Positions 1 through 12,219 of a stretch of DNA of 64,000 bases are shown in pieces (the first letter of the stretch is position 1; the number at the start of each line of letters is the position of its first letter). Made by a program: the position numbers and the translations under genes. The DNA lies in assembly GCF_000247695.1 (NCBI RefSeq), contig NW_004624747.1:6533461-6597460 (forward strand), in the 5' to 3' direction. Source of the stretch: Heterocephalus glaber (lineage: Eukaryota; Chordata; Mammalia; Rodentia; Bathyergidae). The notes under the pieces were generated by a model. That model worked only from the letters and a program-made list of their open reading frames with translations, did no database searches and was not told where the DNA came from.

Positions 1-1285
1 TCCTAGGAGCTGTGCTGACCTGCCATCCAAACCCTTCCTCCCCCAGTTACCATTGCCCACCATTTCATCTCCCTCCCTGGATCATGAGCCCCTCAGGGAC
101 AAAGAGCACGGTCATCTCATGCACCAACATCTTGCCTGGTAGGACTTTTGTCTGACAACAAATGCCCCAGAACTTTTCACTGTGGTGCCAGGCACTGACA
201 AGTACACAATAACTCTGTCTTTAGGGAGGGGGCATCCTGGAGTCTGGCTGACCATGGAAGGTCTGGGGGCAGTGGGGATCTGAGCCATGTTTAGGAAATG
301 CTGTGCCAGGAGCCAAGCTGAACCCTAGGGATTCAGGAGGTCTATAACACACACAGGCTGCTCCGGAAGGAGGAAGGGCCGAGGGTAAAAACTGTTTGAT
401 CAGGCTGTCTTCCGGAAGCTCAGGCCCCCAGATGTAGCCTTGATTACCTATCAAGATGAGCAGATGCCAAAATTCACCCAAGGCCTTGCTGACGCAGGGC
501 ACTGGAGAGAGAAAAACCACTGGGCTGATTATCTTGGCTTTATCCACCACATCTGTTTTAGCTCAGCATCACTGCTTTTCATCTTTAAAGTGATGGCTGC
601 AAAGTTAGAGAATCTCAGAGCCGGGAAAGGCCCCCAAGATCCTCATATCTCACCTGTTCTTTTGTAGATGGAAACGTGTCACTAAAAGGCCATTTCTCAG
701 CCACAGCCACATAGCTGGTAGGAGGCCTCGCTGGGACCAAATCATGGCTCTCACCTCCCAGGCCAGAGCTTTTCTGTTTTCCAAGCCGTTTCTCTGATCT
801 CACCAAGCCATTTTCAGGTTTGCCCTGTCAGGCTTCGTAAGTGACAGTTGCTGGCCACAGCTGATTCTCAGGCTCTTCCCTCCCTTCCCCACCGGAGAGG
901 CAAGAGAGATCCTGCTCTGGAACCAAACAGATCACTTTGCTTGTCGTCTGATGTCTTGCACTATCTCCGCCACAGGCTCCCCTCCAGGAGTATAGCCATC
1001 TATGCACACACCATGTCATAAAAGAATATCATTCACCCTCCTGACAACCCTGAGAACCACAGGCCCATTCTCAACAGCAGAATCACACCCTGCACGAGTG
1101 CTGAGAAGCCAGAGAGAAGCCACTCTTCCCTGCCTATCCATGCTCTCCTTGGCATCTGAACCCCATGTCCTGAGTACTTCTGTTGGACAGTTACCTTTCA
1201 CCCAGGCCAGTAGGCACACTGTCTGGAAGGTGCTTCACATCCATTCTGGGAAGGAGGGGTTATGATCCCTACTCTTCCCCATTTT
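1..1285. other. Gene-free sequence at window start
   Basis: Open reading frames here are short, have no recognisable domains and lack splice-signal context. I see no gene, RNA or strong repeat. By synteny with the mammalian LIF region this should be distal 3' flank of LIF. Confidence 0.6.
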
Positions 1286-1289
1286 TCCC

Positions 1290-1410
1290 CCTTTAACAGA
1301 TGTAGATATTGAGGCTCAGAGAGGTTATGTTACCTGTTCATGGTCACCCAGCTAGTGAGTAGCAGGGTTAGAATTCAAACTTAAATCTCACTTCAGAGCC
1401 CATCTCTTTC
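1290..1410 (+). repeat. MIR SINE fragment
   Basis: The text 'gatattgaggctcagagagg' followed by 'gtcacccagctagtgagtag' is the typical core of the ancient mammalian MIR element. It is diverged and has no visible target duplication. Confidence 0.7.
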
Positions 1411-1621
1411 CACAGGTCCTTTCCATGAGCTTTGAAAGAACTAGAGGTATCTCAGGATATCCCTGCATGCTCAGAAATAGTTCCCCCACTGGCTTGTTCA
1501 AGGGCTTGAAATCGTTCCCTTGCTGGAGTCATCTCTCAGGTCACTCCAACCTGGCCATTCCTTCCTAGGGGACAGGCTGGAGAGAAGAAGGAGGAAGCTA
1601 CATGAGAAGCCCCTGGGCTTA

Positions 1622-1818
1622 GCCAGGCACCACAGCACATGGCTGTAATACCAGCACTCTGGGAGGCTGAAGTAGGAGGATTACAAGTTTGAGCTCAGCC
1701 TGGGTAACTTAGCGATTTAGTCTCTGCCTCAAAAATAAAAAATAAAAAAGGGCTAGAGACACAGATCAGAGTGAAGTCCCCAGGTTCAATTTCTAGTACC
1801 ACAAAAAAAAAAAAAAAA
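1622..1818 (+). repeat. B1-ID composite SINE
   Basis: The left part is 7SL/B1-like ('gtaataccagcactctggga', 'gcctgggtaacttagc'). It is joined through an A-rich linker to a decayed ID-like right part ending 'caggttcaatttctagtacc' and a poly-A tail. This is the dimer architecture found in several rodent lineages. It is diverged and therefore not recent. Confidence 0.75.
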
Positions 1819-1876
1819 AGAAGGAAAGAAAGAAAGAAAGAGAGGAAGAAAGAGAGGAAGGAAGATAAGAAAAAGT
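1801..1876 (+). repeat. Poly-A/GAAA-type microsatellite in SINE tail
   Basis: An A-run of about 19 bases passes into interrupted GAAA/GGAA units. It begins at the A-tail of the preceding SINE, which is the likely seed. Confidence 0.85.
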
Positions 1877-2619
1877 AGAAGTAGTCTCTGAGCAAAGTTG
1901 ATTTTTATAGGAAAGACCTGAGGCTTGACAGCAAAGCCCAGAAGGCTGAGGGCTTGGGCAAGCTTGGAGTTGACAGGAGGAATAAGGGATAAAGGGACCC
2001 AGAGTGCGACCCAGAGGCTGGTGGGGTCAAGGCATGAGGGCTCCCTCGGGGGAGTACAGGGGCCCCTCTCAAAACCCTCAGAGGCCAGCTCCAGAGCAGG
2101 GACTGGTTGGGGTAGAAGGTAGAAGGGCTCAGCATGATCAGGAGGCGTTCATTAGTCAGCAGGGAGGCTTATGAAAAGGCGAATTGTCCGGCCTTCCTTA
2201 CTCACTGGGCCAACTAGGTCGTCCCTAGAGCCTGGGGAGCTGGGCTGGTATCGGGAGGGAGCAGGAACTCCAAGACAGTCATTGCCCAGGTTGAAAGGCC
2301 ACAGCCTCGGGGGGGGGCCAAGTGCGGGGCCCTACCAGGCTTTGGTGGCCTGTGAGTCACAGCCCTGGGCTGAGTTTCTTCATTGTCCACTGTCTGTAGG
2401 ACAACAGGGCCAGAGCCCTGGCAGGAGGTCTGACTCCTCCCTCCTGGGATAGCAGGGAGCCCTTGCTGGCTCATGGGCACCCGTCCCAATCCTCACCCAC
2501 TGATCTGCTGCTCCCGTCACAATCAGCAGAGCTGCTTCATCTCCCTCCAGCTCCGCCTGCTCCATTCATTCACACAGTCACTCGTTCTGTTGGCTGGTTT
2601 TGCCCCGATCTTTATTTGC

Positions 2620-2962
2620 AAAAGTAATTATTGACTATCACTAAGCCTTCAGAAAGAAGGAACTGGCACATGCTGCAACATGTGAACTTGAGGGGATCGT
2701 GCTAAGGAAATAGGCCGGACACAAACGGACATAGAACCTATGACTCCTCGTACATGAATGAGGTACCTAGGGTGGTTGGATTCATAAACACAGAAAGTAG
2801 AATAAGGGCTACTAGAGCCTGGGGCGGGGCAATGGGGAGTTAGTGTGTAATGGATACAGAATGTCAGTTTGGGGAGATGAATAAGTTCTTGAGATGGATG
2901 GTGGTGATGGTTGTACCACAGTATGGATATGCTTAATGCCACTGAACTGTACATCTGAAATG
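2620..2962 (+). repeat. L1 3'-end fragment
   Basis: Phrases such as 'ggtacctagggtggttggat', 'gatggatggtggtgatggtt' and 'taatgccactgaactgtaca' are characteristic of the 3' end of old mammalian L1 elements. No open reading frame of L1 survives. An ID SINE sits directly after it. Confidence 0.8.
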
Positions 2963-2970
2963 GTTGCACT

Positions 2971-3052
2971 GGGGCTGGGGATGTAGCTCAGTGATAGAAC
3001 TCTTGCTTAGCATGCATGAGGCCCTGAGTTTGATCCCAGGCACCAAAAACAT
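2971..3052 (+). repeat. ID SINE
   Basis: tRNA-like A box ('tgtagctcagtgatagaac') and B box ('gagtttgatcccagg') are followed by an A-rich tail. This is the classic 'ggggctggggatgtagctca' ID type. Confidence 0.85.
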
Positions 3053-3264
3053 AAAAATCTCACCTTAACTACTATTAATAGTTTGGAATATTTCTTTTCA
3101 AACCTTTTAACATTCCTAAGTAATCACGTATGTGTGGCTAAAAATAAACTCTGAGGTAGGAAAGGAACACAGTCCCCAGGTGTTAGCTGTGTTCCTTGTC
3201 TCCATCTCTTTGAAGGACAAAGTCACGTCTGCCTCTCTGGGTGCCAGCAGCAAGGTCATGGCAA

Positions 3265-3490
3265 GGTCATGTCAAGGCATTAACAATACCCAGTATCCAG
3301 TGATGTCTTAGACGTGTCTGGCTCTGTGCTAAGCCCTTTACACGCATGAACTCACTTAATCCTTACCCCAGTGTCATGAGGAAGGTGTATTTTTATCCCC
3401 ACTTCAAAGTCCATCTAATAAATGAAGACTTAGAGGTCTTGAGAGTAAAGGAGATGCACAGGTCACATGGCAGAAGGAGGCGGAGCAGGG
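3265..3490 (+). repeat. MIR SINE fragment
   Basis: It contains 'ctgtgctaagccctttacac' and a diverged 'ggtcacatggcagaaggagg' right half, both typical of MIR. Confidence 0.75.
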
Positions 3491-3559
3491 ATGGACCGTT
3501 AGGCTGTATTGCTGGAATTACAGAGATATCTCGGCCACGTTTCCCTCCTTCAACACAAT

Positions 3560-3720
3560 GGATCTTTCTGGGCACTTTCAGGATTTGTAATAATCCCTTA
3601 ATTTCTGGCTTCCCTGTCAGCTTTCCCATGGAGAAGACTTGTGCCATCTTGCTCTCTACTTGGTCTTCCCAAAGCCCCGAACATAGTAGGTGTTCAGTAA
3701 ATATTTGTGGAGAGAACAAT
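3560..3720 (+). repeat. L2 3'-end fragment
   Basis: The segment ends 'acatagtaggtgttcagtaa' and 'atatttgtggagag', the usual 3' end of LINE L2. Confidence 0.65.
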
Positions 3721-3974
3721 TCTCATTCATTTCTGTTTGATCTTCCCCCACAGCCCTATGAGGCAGCACATTAGGGAATATGATTGCCGCTGGTGTTAGT
3801 CATCTGGTAACCAGTCAAAATGACTCCCTTTGGGTCACACGGCTATGTCCTCTGAGCTGGAGTCTCAGGCTTCTGGCTTCCCTCCCGGGCATCTCCAATT
3901 CTGTCTTGGCTCCTCCTTGTTAAAGGACAAAGTATCAATTGGGAGGAGGAACCCTTTGAGTCATTACCAGCAAT

Positions 3975-4150
3975 AATAATTACAATCAAGTTCATTGTAA
4001 TCTTTAATTTATATTATCCCACATCCTTAGCACCAATGAAGTAGGTGCTATTATAACCTCTAATAGATCATTCTACAAATAGAGAAGTTAAGTAACTTCC
4101 TCTACATCCCATAGCTCAGATATGGCAAGCTATTTCTTAGCTATATATGA
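3975..4150 (+). repeat. MIR SINE fragment (weak)
   Basis: A degenerate MIR-like pattern ('atcccacatccttagcacca ... gaagttaagtaacttcc'). The boundaries are uncertain. Confidence 0.45.
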
Positions 4151-4159
4151 GATTCTGGT

Positions 4160-5715
4160 TCCAGAGCCCATAGGCCACATGCTGCAAAAATGTTGATCCC
4201 AAGTAATATCCTCTGCTGGACCTGTGGCCTATGTGTTGGTGAGGATGGAAGCTGAATGAAATATATCCTTCAGGCCCTCCTTCATCCAGTCTATCATAGT
4301 CTGTCTTGGATCATAGAACATTCACTGAGACCCACCCGTGTGCTTTATAAGTGGCCTTAGGAGACACACAGCCAGAGCAGGACAGCCCTCCCTCCCTCCC
4401 AGGAAGCCTCTGGCCTGGCAGGAGAGGCAGCTGTGAAAGACACAATTACTATTAGAGCAAAGATGTGTGTCACCAAGAAGAGTTAGAGCTCCTAATGGCA
4501 CCAAGCAGATGGGAGCTGGGGAGTACTGCCCCTTGGAGCTACACTGGCAGCTGAGACCCGAGGGCAGGTAGGAGGTCAGGGAGCAGAGAGCCAGAGAACT
4601 TTCCAAGATGAGGCACAGCCTCAAAAGGAGCTGGGCTCTGACTATGACAGAGATGGTTAGCACAGCTGAAGCTGACAAGAGAGGAAGCAAGCAATTGATA
4701 GGAGGGGTGGGGGTTGAGCCAGTACCAACTTTCCCAGTGCCCGAGTCCTCCCATTTGGATCTAGGGCTACTGGTGTCCTTACTTTCACTGTCATCCTCAG
4801 ACAGCAAGTGGGAAGGGCAATGTTAAAGTCTCCATTCCTTGCCAGGTTGCCAGACTTGGGTAGGGCCTCCAATAAGCATTTATTCCACCACGCCATGTGG
4901 CTGTAACTGACAACATGCTCAGTCTTGTTTGACCTTTGCAGTACCTGGAGGGAGGGAAGGTAAGCAGATATCAGGTCCCTGAACAGAGGAGGAAACTGAG
5001 ACAAGAAGAGGTGGCAGCTTCTGAGGTCCATGTCCCCTTTTCCCAGCAACCTTTCCTCCATAAGATGCATGTAATAGCACCTTAGTCTCTGTTCCACAGG
5101 AGGCCGTGGGGGAGCTCTCGTGACATAATTCAGGTAAAGAGGACAGCTGGTAAAGACTCAAGGCTGGCATTCAGTAAACGGTGGCTGGCATCATTACCAT
5201 TATAACCACAATCGTGACTGTTATGATTCCTACCCTGAGTCCTGCCCTGCTGTGAGCCAGCACCGTGCCAGGGATGGGAGGCAGGGAGGTGTAGAATGTT
5301 TCCTGCTCTTAGGAAACATACAGTCTAGCAAGGAGGCTGTTCAGCTTTGACTCACAGCAGCCAGTAAAGCACCAAAGGGTTAGGAGACTCTCATGGGCAA
5401 GTGTGCCAGGAGAGGGAATTAGGCTGTCCTTTGAAAGGCCCTTGAATCGGGAACCCCTTAGATAGTTTGTGGTGGGTGTTCCCAGGGCTGCAATGGTGGC
5501 TGGGGCTGGCAAGTTAGTGAAGGTCATACCTGAAGGACCTGGAACCATGACTCCATGTTCATGAATGAGCAGGTGCCCACCTCCTGGACCATCACAGTCA
5601 ACAAAGCTATAAAAAACTAAAGGCTGTACCACTCTGTGAAGTGTCTGAGCCGCAGACAGATCCTTCTTTCAGTAGCATATATTTGAATTCTTTTCTAACT
5701 ATAGAAGTAATTTCT
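4160..5715. other. No gene seen
   Basis: Unique-looking sequence. The open frames on the minus strand have no homology I recognise and no flanking splice signals in phase. Confidence 0.55.
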
Positions 5716-5717
5716 TT

Positions 5718-5830
5718 TTAGACGGGGTCTCATTATGTTGCCCAGGCTGGCCTTGAACTCATGGACTCCAGTGATCCTCCTGCTTCAGCCTTCCAACCAG
5801 TTGGGACTACAAGCATGCACCACTATGGCC
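5718..5830 (-). repeat. B1-type 7SL SINE, reverse orientation
   Basis: Reads 'gacggggtctcattatgttg' and 'cccaggctggccttgaactc', which is the reverse complement of a B1/7SL body. A short A-tail equivalent lies on its left. Confidence 0.8.
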
Positions 5831-5850
5831 CATTTAGAGAAGTAAGTTCT

Positions 5851-5937
5851 GGGGCCAGGGACTTAGCTCAGTGGTTTTACCGCCTCCTGCACAAGAGCAA
5901 GGACCTGAGTTCGAGCCCCAGTACCAAAAAAATAAAA
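5851..5937 (+). repeat. ID-like SINE
   Basis: It has the 'ggggccagggacttagctca' head, A box, B box 'gagttcgagcccc' and A-rich tail. It belongs to the ID-like family whose copies recur through the window with 'gtggtt..ccgcctgc' after the A box. Confidence 0.85.
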
Positions 5938-6253
5938 AGAAATATAGAAGTAAGTTCTGTACAATGCAGAAAAGGTAGAATGTTCATGTACATGGATGCA
6001 CACACTTACCTACAATAGAAGGAAAAAACAAACTGGCTGGTAGCCCCCCACTCAAGATAGCCCTGGTTAACCTATCAGAGTATAACCTTCCATTTGTGTG
6101 TGTGTGCGCGCGTGCACGAGCACATGCATTCACGCAGTACAAGGAATTAAACACTAAATGCTGAACACTGAATGCTAAGCTACATTTCCACCCCTTTAAA
6201 AATTATTTGTTTATTTGTTACTTATTTATTTATATACTTGTGTATGTATGTAT

Positions 6254-6431
6254 GTACTGGGGGTTGAATCCAGGGCCTTCAAACTGAACTACAGCTCTAG
6301 CCTTTTATTTTTTGTTTTGAGACAGGGTCTTGCTAAGTCAATAAATTGCCCAGGCTGGGCTCTAACTTTCATCTTCCTGCTTCACCTTGGTAGAGTGCTT
6401 GAATTACCGGAATGAGCCACTATACCTGGCC
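6254..6431 (-). repeat. B1-ID composite SINE, reverse orientation
   Basis: The left part is the reverse of an ID body ('tactgggggttgaatccagg'). It is followed by reverse B1 sequence ('gagacagggtcttgctaagt', 'gaatgagccactatacctgg'). Confidence 0.75.
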
Positions 6432-7246
6432 AACCTTTCAATCTTCTGTTTATTTCCTGAAAGGGCCAGTTCCAAATGCTGCAAGAACGGGAAGCCCAGG
6501 GAAGTTTGTGGTACCCAAAGAGTTCCTGGATAACCTTGAAGAGAAAATGGAATTAGGATTTGGCCTTAAAAGAAGGGAAAGATTTGGAAAGGCCACAGTG
6601 AAAGAAGAGGAGTTCTGGAGAAGGGAATCAGCAAATGAACAAGTGGCCTCTTTGGAGCACCTGCCCTGGGGTCAGCCTGTCCTATTATGTGTAATCTCAG
6701 TCCATCTTCCCAACAGCCCATGGGGTGGAGACAAGAAGAATGGCTTCTTCTGAGGGTGAGGAAGCAGGGTTTCCTGCCCCCAGGGATGCTTCACTCCTAC
6801 AGTGACAGTGGGAAGCCTGGAGTGATGCCTGGAGTGGTTAGTGGGGACTGGGCCCTCAGGGTGCCTCTAAGGAAGGAGGACCCGAAGGAGCCAGGACCTG
6901 GGACAGGGTGAAGGAGAGGCGCGTGAGGGGACCTCCCATCTGCTCCAGTCTCAAGTTTCAGGGCCTTATCGTGTACTGCAGACCCTGACAATCACTGCTG
7001 CCCATCTGAAGCTGGGCTTCTTGCCCGTCAACCCCCGCCCCATTCTGAGGCCAGAGATAAGGTAGCCCTGGTCATGGGGCTGTTTGACTGTTGGTGGCCA
7101 AGAATAAGCCATAGTAAGGACAATGGCCAGCCGGGAGGCCTCCCCAGTGCCTTCTGACTGCCTCCCCAGATTTTTCTAGGTGAGAGAAAAAGAGCAGGCT
7201 CGGGTGATGAAGACAGCAATAAGAATAATATTTTAAACTCCTCACC

Positions 7247-7455
7247 ACTCAGTGTGGTGATGCACACCTGTAATTCCAGCGCTCTGGGAGGCTGAGGCAG
7301 GAGAATCACGAGTTCAAGACCAGCTTGGGCAACTTAGTGACTTAGCCAGACCCTGTCTCAAAATTTTAAAAAGAGGGCCAGGGATTTAACTCAGTGGTTC
7401 CACCCCCTGCCTCACATGCGCAAGGTCCAGAGTTTGATCCCCAGTGCCAAAAAAA
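7247..7455 (+). repeat. B1 monomer followed by ID-like SINE
   Basis: The B1-like body (7247-7370, 'cacctgtaattccagcgctc') runs into an ID-like unit (7377-7455, 'gggccagggatttaactcag' to 'tttgatccccagtgcc') and an A-rich tail. Confidence 0.75.
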
Positions 7456-7482
7456 AAGAAAAATTTTTAAAAAGAAATTTTA

Positions 7483-7545
7483 AAGGGCTGAGGATATGGC
7501 TCAGTGCAAAGGCCTTAGGTTCAATTCCCCATGCCAAAAAACAAA
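7483..7545 (+). repeat. Truncated ID SINE
   Basis: Reads 'gggctgaggatatggctcag' and 'aggttcaattccccatgcc', with an internal deletion between the two promoter boxes. It is probably the right monomer of the preceding dimer, separated from it by the ID-like insertion. Confidence 0.65.
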
Positions 7546-8364
7546 CTAAACCTCAAATCGTGCCTTTTAGTTCACAAAGGGGTCTAGTTCTGAGGCTGCC
7601 ACACATGGCCTATGTGACTGTGAGTGACATCACCTCTCTGAGCCTGTTTCCTCAGCAGAAAAATGACAACTCTAATGCTGTCGTACTTTTGCCAAGGTCA
7701 GGGTCCAGCCAGCCTGTCCTCCCAGCCCCTTGCGCTCCCCAGTGCCTCCCTCTCTCTCAGCAGGCACCACTTTTGCACTGTGCCAGATGCCCAGGGCCTT
7801 GCCAGGCTGGGAGTTGAGTCAGACCTCAGTCCACCAATTTGCTGCTGGGGTGAACGAGCCCAGACAGCCAGAGAATTCTTGTCTCAACCCAGCAGCCAGT
7901 ATTTCCCAGGCCCAGAGGAAGTTGAGTGGGGGGGGGGGGAAGAGGGGAGTCCCGAAGGGAAGGTTCTGATTTTGCCAGTGCAGTCTTTTGTGCTCTGGCA
8001 TGCCAGGCCAGGGCTGTCCACTCTGCCAGCAATGAGACTGGTCTCCAACAATAATGTTTTCCCCCAGGTTTTCTACAAAGCATCAGCTGCTTTCTAATTC
8101 AAACCATGAGGAGGAGGCTTACATGTGCTGAGTCTTAAAATGTAGGAGAATACTGCTTCACAAGAGAGACAACAGCCAGTGGGGACAGGGCTTTGGCTAA
8201 GGGTCCCCTAAACTAGAGGCTGGAGCTGCTCCCCAAACCACCCCAAGTCCTGCTCAGGCCTCCCCAGAACATGCCGGCTGGCCCTTCATGCCACACTTGC
8301 CCACCAGGGCCCACTGTTTACCAGAACTTGTATAACACTCTTGAAAGGATTCTCCTGCCTGTTG

Positions 8365-8585
8365 TTGGCATTAATATTTATTGAGCATGGGTTGCCTGCC
8401 AGCGGCTGTGCAAAGCACTTTACAGTGACTATGTCTCAACCACTTACTAGTCGTCCAGTTCCAAGAGGAGAATGAGGAGGCTGGGGGAGGTCCAGAGACT
8501 TTGCCTGAAGTCCCTAGTCTCATGAAGGGTGGCCCTTTGGCCAGGATTGGACTCTAGGCCTCTGCTGCTAGGCCTCATTGCTCAG
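8365..8585 (+). repeat. MIR SINE fragment
   Basis: Contains 'tatttattgagcatgggttg', 'gtgcaaagcactttacagtg' and a decayed right half. Confidence 0.75.
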
Positions 8586-8656
8586 CGGGTTTAAGGTTTC
8601 TCACTTCACACCTCTTAGGATGGCAAGAATCCAAAAGTCAGATGACAGCAAGAGAT

Positions 8657-8865
8657 AGCCAGGATGCCTAGTTGTGCCACACACCTGACATCACAGCACT
8701 TGGGAGGCTGACACGATAGGATCACAAGTTCATGCTCAACCTGGACAACTTAGCAAGATGCTGGCTCAAAATAAAAAAATTTTAAAGGGCTCAGGATATG
8801 GCACAATGGTAGACTGCAAAGCCCTGAATTCCTTCCCCAGTACTTCCAAAAAAATAAAAATCTTA
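8657..8865 (+). repeat. B1-ID composite SINE (old)
   Basis: Diverged B1 left half ('acatcacagcacttgggagg') plus a degraded ID right half ending 'tccttccccagtacttcc' and an A-rich tail. Confidence 0.7.
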
Positions 8866-9583
8866 AGGTGCAACCTTTAAGGAACTCACATGTGAGGGAG
8901 GACAAGGATACCAGCAAGCACAGACTGGGACCACAGGAGATGCAATTCAGGTGATTTAGAACCAGGTGATATTGGACTGTACCCTGATGAATGAGTCAAG
9001 CAAGAAAATGAGGGGCAGAAAACTATGCCACAAGTGGAAGGGGTGGTAAAGCCTGCTCAGGTCCTAAAGGGCTGAGGGGCTGGATAAGGGCAGAAAGAGG
9101 CTGAGAAAGGGTTCCTGAGTGGTGCAGCAGGGAAAGGTCCCCACCATCTGCTGCCACTCCCCTGTGTTCCCTTGACCAAAGCCCTGTCCCTCTCTGGACC
9201 TGAGTTCTAGCAAAAACCCTCCCACCTCAGAAGCAGTGAGTCTCCAAGGCTGAGCTCCATCAGAGTAAAGAGGGGCAAAAGATGGTAGACAGGCAGGCAG
9301 GAGGGTGTCAGAGTCTGGGGACAGAGGGACTGAGGCTCTCAGTGTCCCCTCCACCCCACCTCTAGGCCTCCCCAGGAAACACAGGGCCTGAGGAGAAATC
9401 GAAACAAAAATGCAGGTGTCTCTCCCTGGGCAGATTCCAAGAAAGCACAGAAATGGGCTTCCAGAAGAGACAGCTCGTGAACTTTGAAGGGAGGAAGGAA
9501 ACCCAGGCCACAGAGGAAGCAAAAGAGAAGGGTAGGTGTGAGAGAGAAGCAGATGCCCTGGGTGTGGCCACACAGGGCATGCT

Positions 9584-9607
9584 ACACACACACACACACA
9601 CACACAC
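9584..9607 (+). repeat. (AC)n microsatellite
   Basis: Twelve uninterrupted AC units. Confidence 0.95.
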
Positions 9608-9929
9608 TCCCATGAGTACTGCCCACCGATTGCTCCATTGGCCCCCCCATTCCCTAAGCCCCTAACACTCTAGTACTTCTACTCTGTGGCCTCTCTTAGT
9701 TCCTGTGGCCCTGGCATTTATAGGTCCTGAATCTGGAGCCAGAAGATCTGAGTTCAGCTTTTGGTCCTACCATGTCTTAATGACCTCAGTTCGCTCATCT
9801 AAAATGGGGAATCACCATTGCTGCTATCAGCCAATTCAGAGGAAGGCAAAGTAAGATATGAAAATACTTGATCCCTTGCTACTGAGGAAGCTAAAACAAG
9901 AGATCAGAAATTCAAGGCCATGTTCACTA

Positions 9930-10236
9930 CTGGGTGTGATGGCTTATGCTTTTTATTGCAGCACTTGCAGGGCTGAGGCAGGAGGATTGCCACAAGTTTG
10001 AGGCCAGTCTGGGCTACACTGTGAGTTCCAATACCAGCTTGAACTACATAGTAAGACTCTGTCTCAAAAACAAACAAACAAACGAAAAAAAGAAACAACA
10101 AAAAAATTGCGAAGCCAACCTGGGCAACTTAGTAAGACCCTGTCTCAAAATTTTTTAAAGTATAAGAGGGCAGAGAGTGTAGCTCAATGGTAGAACACTC
10201 CTGGGTTCAATTCCAGTACTAGAAGGGGGAAAAAAA
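9930..10236 (+). repeat. B1 element abutting B1-ID remnant
   Basis: A B1 copy with the internal duplication characteristic of B1 ('gggctacactgtgagttcca' followed by 'ttgaactacatagtaagact') is followed by a fragment of a second B1 ('gccaacctgggcaacttagt') joined to a decayed ID unit ending near 10236. Confidence 0.7.
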
Positions 10237-10239
10237 ATC

Positions 10240-11620
10240 CCAAAAATGTTTGGTCAATCACGGAGATGCAAGGGCAGCTTGATGACCATGGCCATGATAA
10301 CATTCATCTCTTGTACTCTTTTGAGTAGCAATTTCACCTTTTTCATTTGTTGACTCTTGGGCTCACAGCAATTATCAAGGAAGTCCAGACAGATGTCCTT
10401 ACACCCATTTGACAGGAGGTAAAGCTGACGTTTATGGTGAGCAATGGGAATGTTGATCTCCTTGGGCCTTGTTGGCTCTGAGCCAGAGTTGATGTGATCC
10501 CTCTGGTTCCTCTAGGGTAGATACCGGCCCCACACCCCAAGTCAAACAACCTGGGTGGCCTGGAAGATGTGCAGTATGGCAGGAAATATTCACAATCATA
10601 TTCTCAAATACCCAAAGGCCTTGTAGGCGGAAGCTGAATGAGGCTAATTCTAGGTTCCCAAGGACAGATGGAAGACGATGCCCTTGGAGGAACATGGAGA
10701 AGAGATGCCACCATGTCGAGGTAGTAACAGATGGAACTAGTAACAGATGGAACAGGCTGCCTGAGGAGGAGTCTGAGGATAAAGAAGGAAAAACCAATCC
10801 AACTCAGACTCAGTTTCTCCTGCTGTACATTCACAGCACAGAGCTTGCCTATGGCTTCAAAATGTGTGGGGATTTCTCCCCACCAGCAAGGAAGCATGAC
10901 CCTACTTCAGGTATCCTCTAACCCAATCTACTCTGTCATGGTCTACCTGGAAGAGGCATCCAGTCCCACAGGTTGGGCTCCATTTCCCAGGACTGCTGTG
11001 TGTCTCCCCTGCACACTCTGTTTAAGACACCATCACATACCCAGGGTTGTCTTACTTGTGGTTCTGACCTACTGGCTAGAAATCAAGGTTCCCACAAACC
11101 CCTCTCCAGGTTCAATCAAGTTGCTGGAGTGACTCACAGAACTCAGGAAAACACTTAGGTTTACCAGCACAATGTAAAGGATGTTACAAAAGGGAACAGA
11201 AAAAAAGTGAGGCATGGAGAGGAAGAGACAAGAACCTTCCATCTCCAGGCATACCACTCTCCAGGGAGCCTGTGAGTGTTCAGTTTTCTGGAAGCTTCCA
11301 AACCAGCCTTTCTGTGTTTTTAGAGGACTTCCTGCACAGATTGAGTGGAAAAACCCATCAAGCCTCTCTGTTTCAATTTTCCTTGGCCTCTCAAAAGCAT
11401 TCCTCCCTCTAAGGTGTGGGACATGACCCCTCTGAAATGATGACATACTATCAGACAAGGTAGATCAGAGTTATGACCCAGGAACCATGACCAAAGATTC
11501 ACATATACATAGATAGATGGATATCTCATAGGACTTCCTACACTATGTGTGCTCGTAGGATGTGATGATCAGCTAGAAGCAGTAGTACAGAGGGGAACGT
11601 TTCTATGAGAGGCATTAGCT
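10240..11620. other. No gene seen
   Basis: Unique sequence without recognisable coding content. No splice-flanked conserved exon was found. Confidence 0.55.
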
Positions 11621-11625
11621 TAGAT

Positions 11626-11817
11626 CTGGGCTTCTCAGCCTTAGCATGAGTGACATTCTTTGAAGTGTGGACCATTCTTTGTACCATAAGGTGTTCAATA
11701 ACATCCCTATCATCCACCCATGAGATATTGGCAGTACTTGCATCTCTGGCAACCAAAATATTTCAGACATTGCCAAGTTTTCCCCGGTGCAAAATCATCC
11801 CCAGCCAAGAACTATTG
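11626..11817 (+). mobile_element. MER5-like hAT-Charlie nonautonomous element
   Basis: The body resembles MER5 ('ttctcagccttagcatgagt', 'cagacattgccaagttttcc'). The two ends are imperfect inverted repeats. It is flanked by near-identical 8-bp duplications, gcttagat (11618-11625) and gtttagat (11818-11825), the target-site size of hAT transposons. It encodes nothing. Confidence 0.8.
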
Positions 11818-11959
11818 GTTTAGATGGCCTTTGAAATCCCCTGAGATTCTATGATACCATCATTGTAAACAAGGAACCACAAGAATCACTGTCATTTTTT
11901 GAGCCATGTGTGGCTTGCATGTTGCTGAGTCTTGGATGCGTCATCTCATTGAATGTCAT

Positions 11960-12215
11960 AACTGCCTTGCTTGGTACCTCTTCTTACATCACTCTCCCCT
12001 ACTCCCTGGCCAGGCTTCCTCAAACTCCTCCTCATGTCCCAGATGATGTGTCAGTCTCACTGCCAGCCCTCTCTGCCTCCCCCCTTATTGCATTCTAGCA
12101 CACATTGCTCGCCTGTGCGCTTCCATGCCTGTCTTCCCACTGGACAGCAGGCCCCTGGAGAAACACCTGTGTCTTGCTCAAGTCTGAGCCTCCATATAGG
12201 AGATATTCAGACATA
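11960..12215 (+). repeat. L2 fragment (weak)
   Basis: The order 'tccctggccaggcttcctca ... ttcccactggacagcaggcc ... gtgtcttgctcaagtc' matches the layout of an L2 3' end. Boundaries are approximate. Confidence 0.5.
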
Positions 12216-12219
12216 GGCA

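Noticed and set aside
2971..3052. tRNA gene suggested by A and B boxes
   Set aside because: This and similar hits belong to ID/ID-like SINEs. They have A-rich tails, many copies, and no intact cloverleaf that I could confirm.
9064..9603. 179-codon minus-strand open frame starting in the AC microsatellite
   Set aside because: The start is inside a dinucleotide repeat (CVCVCV), and the rest is serine/proline-rich without similarity to any family I know.
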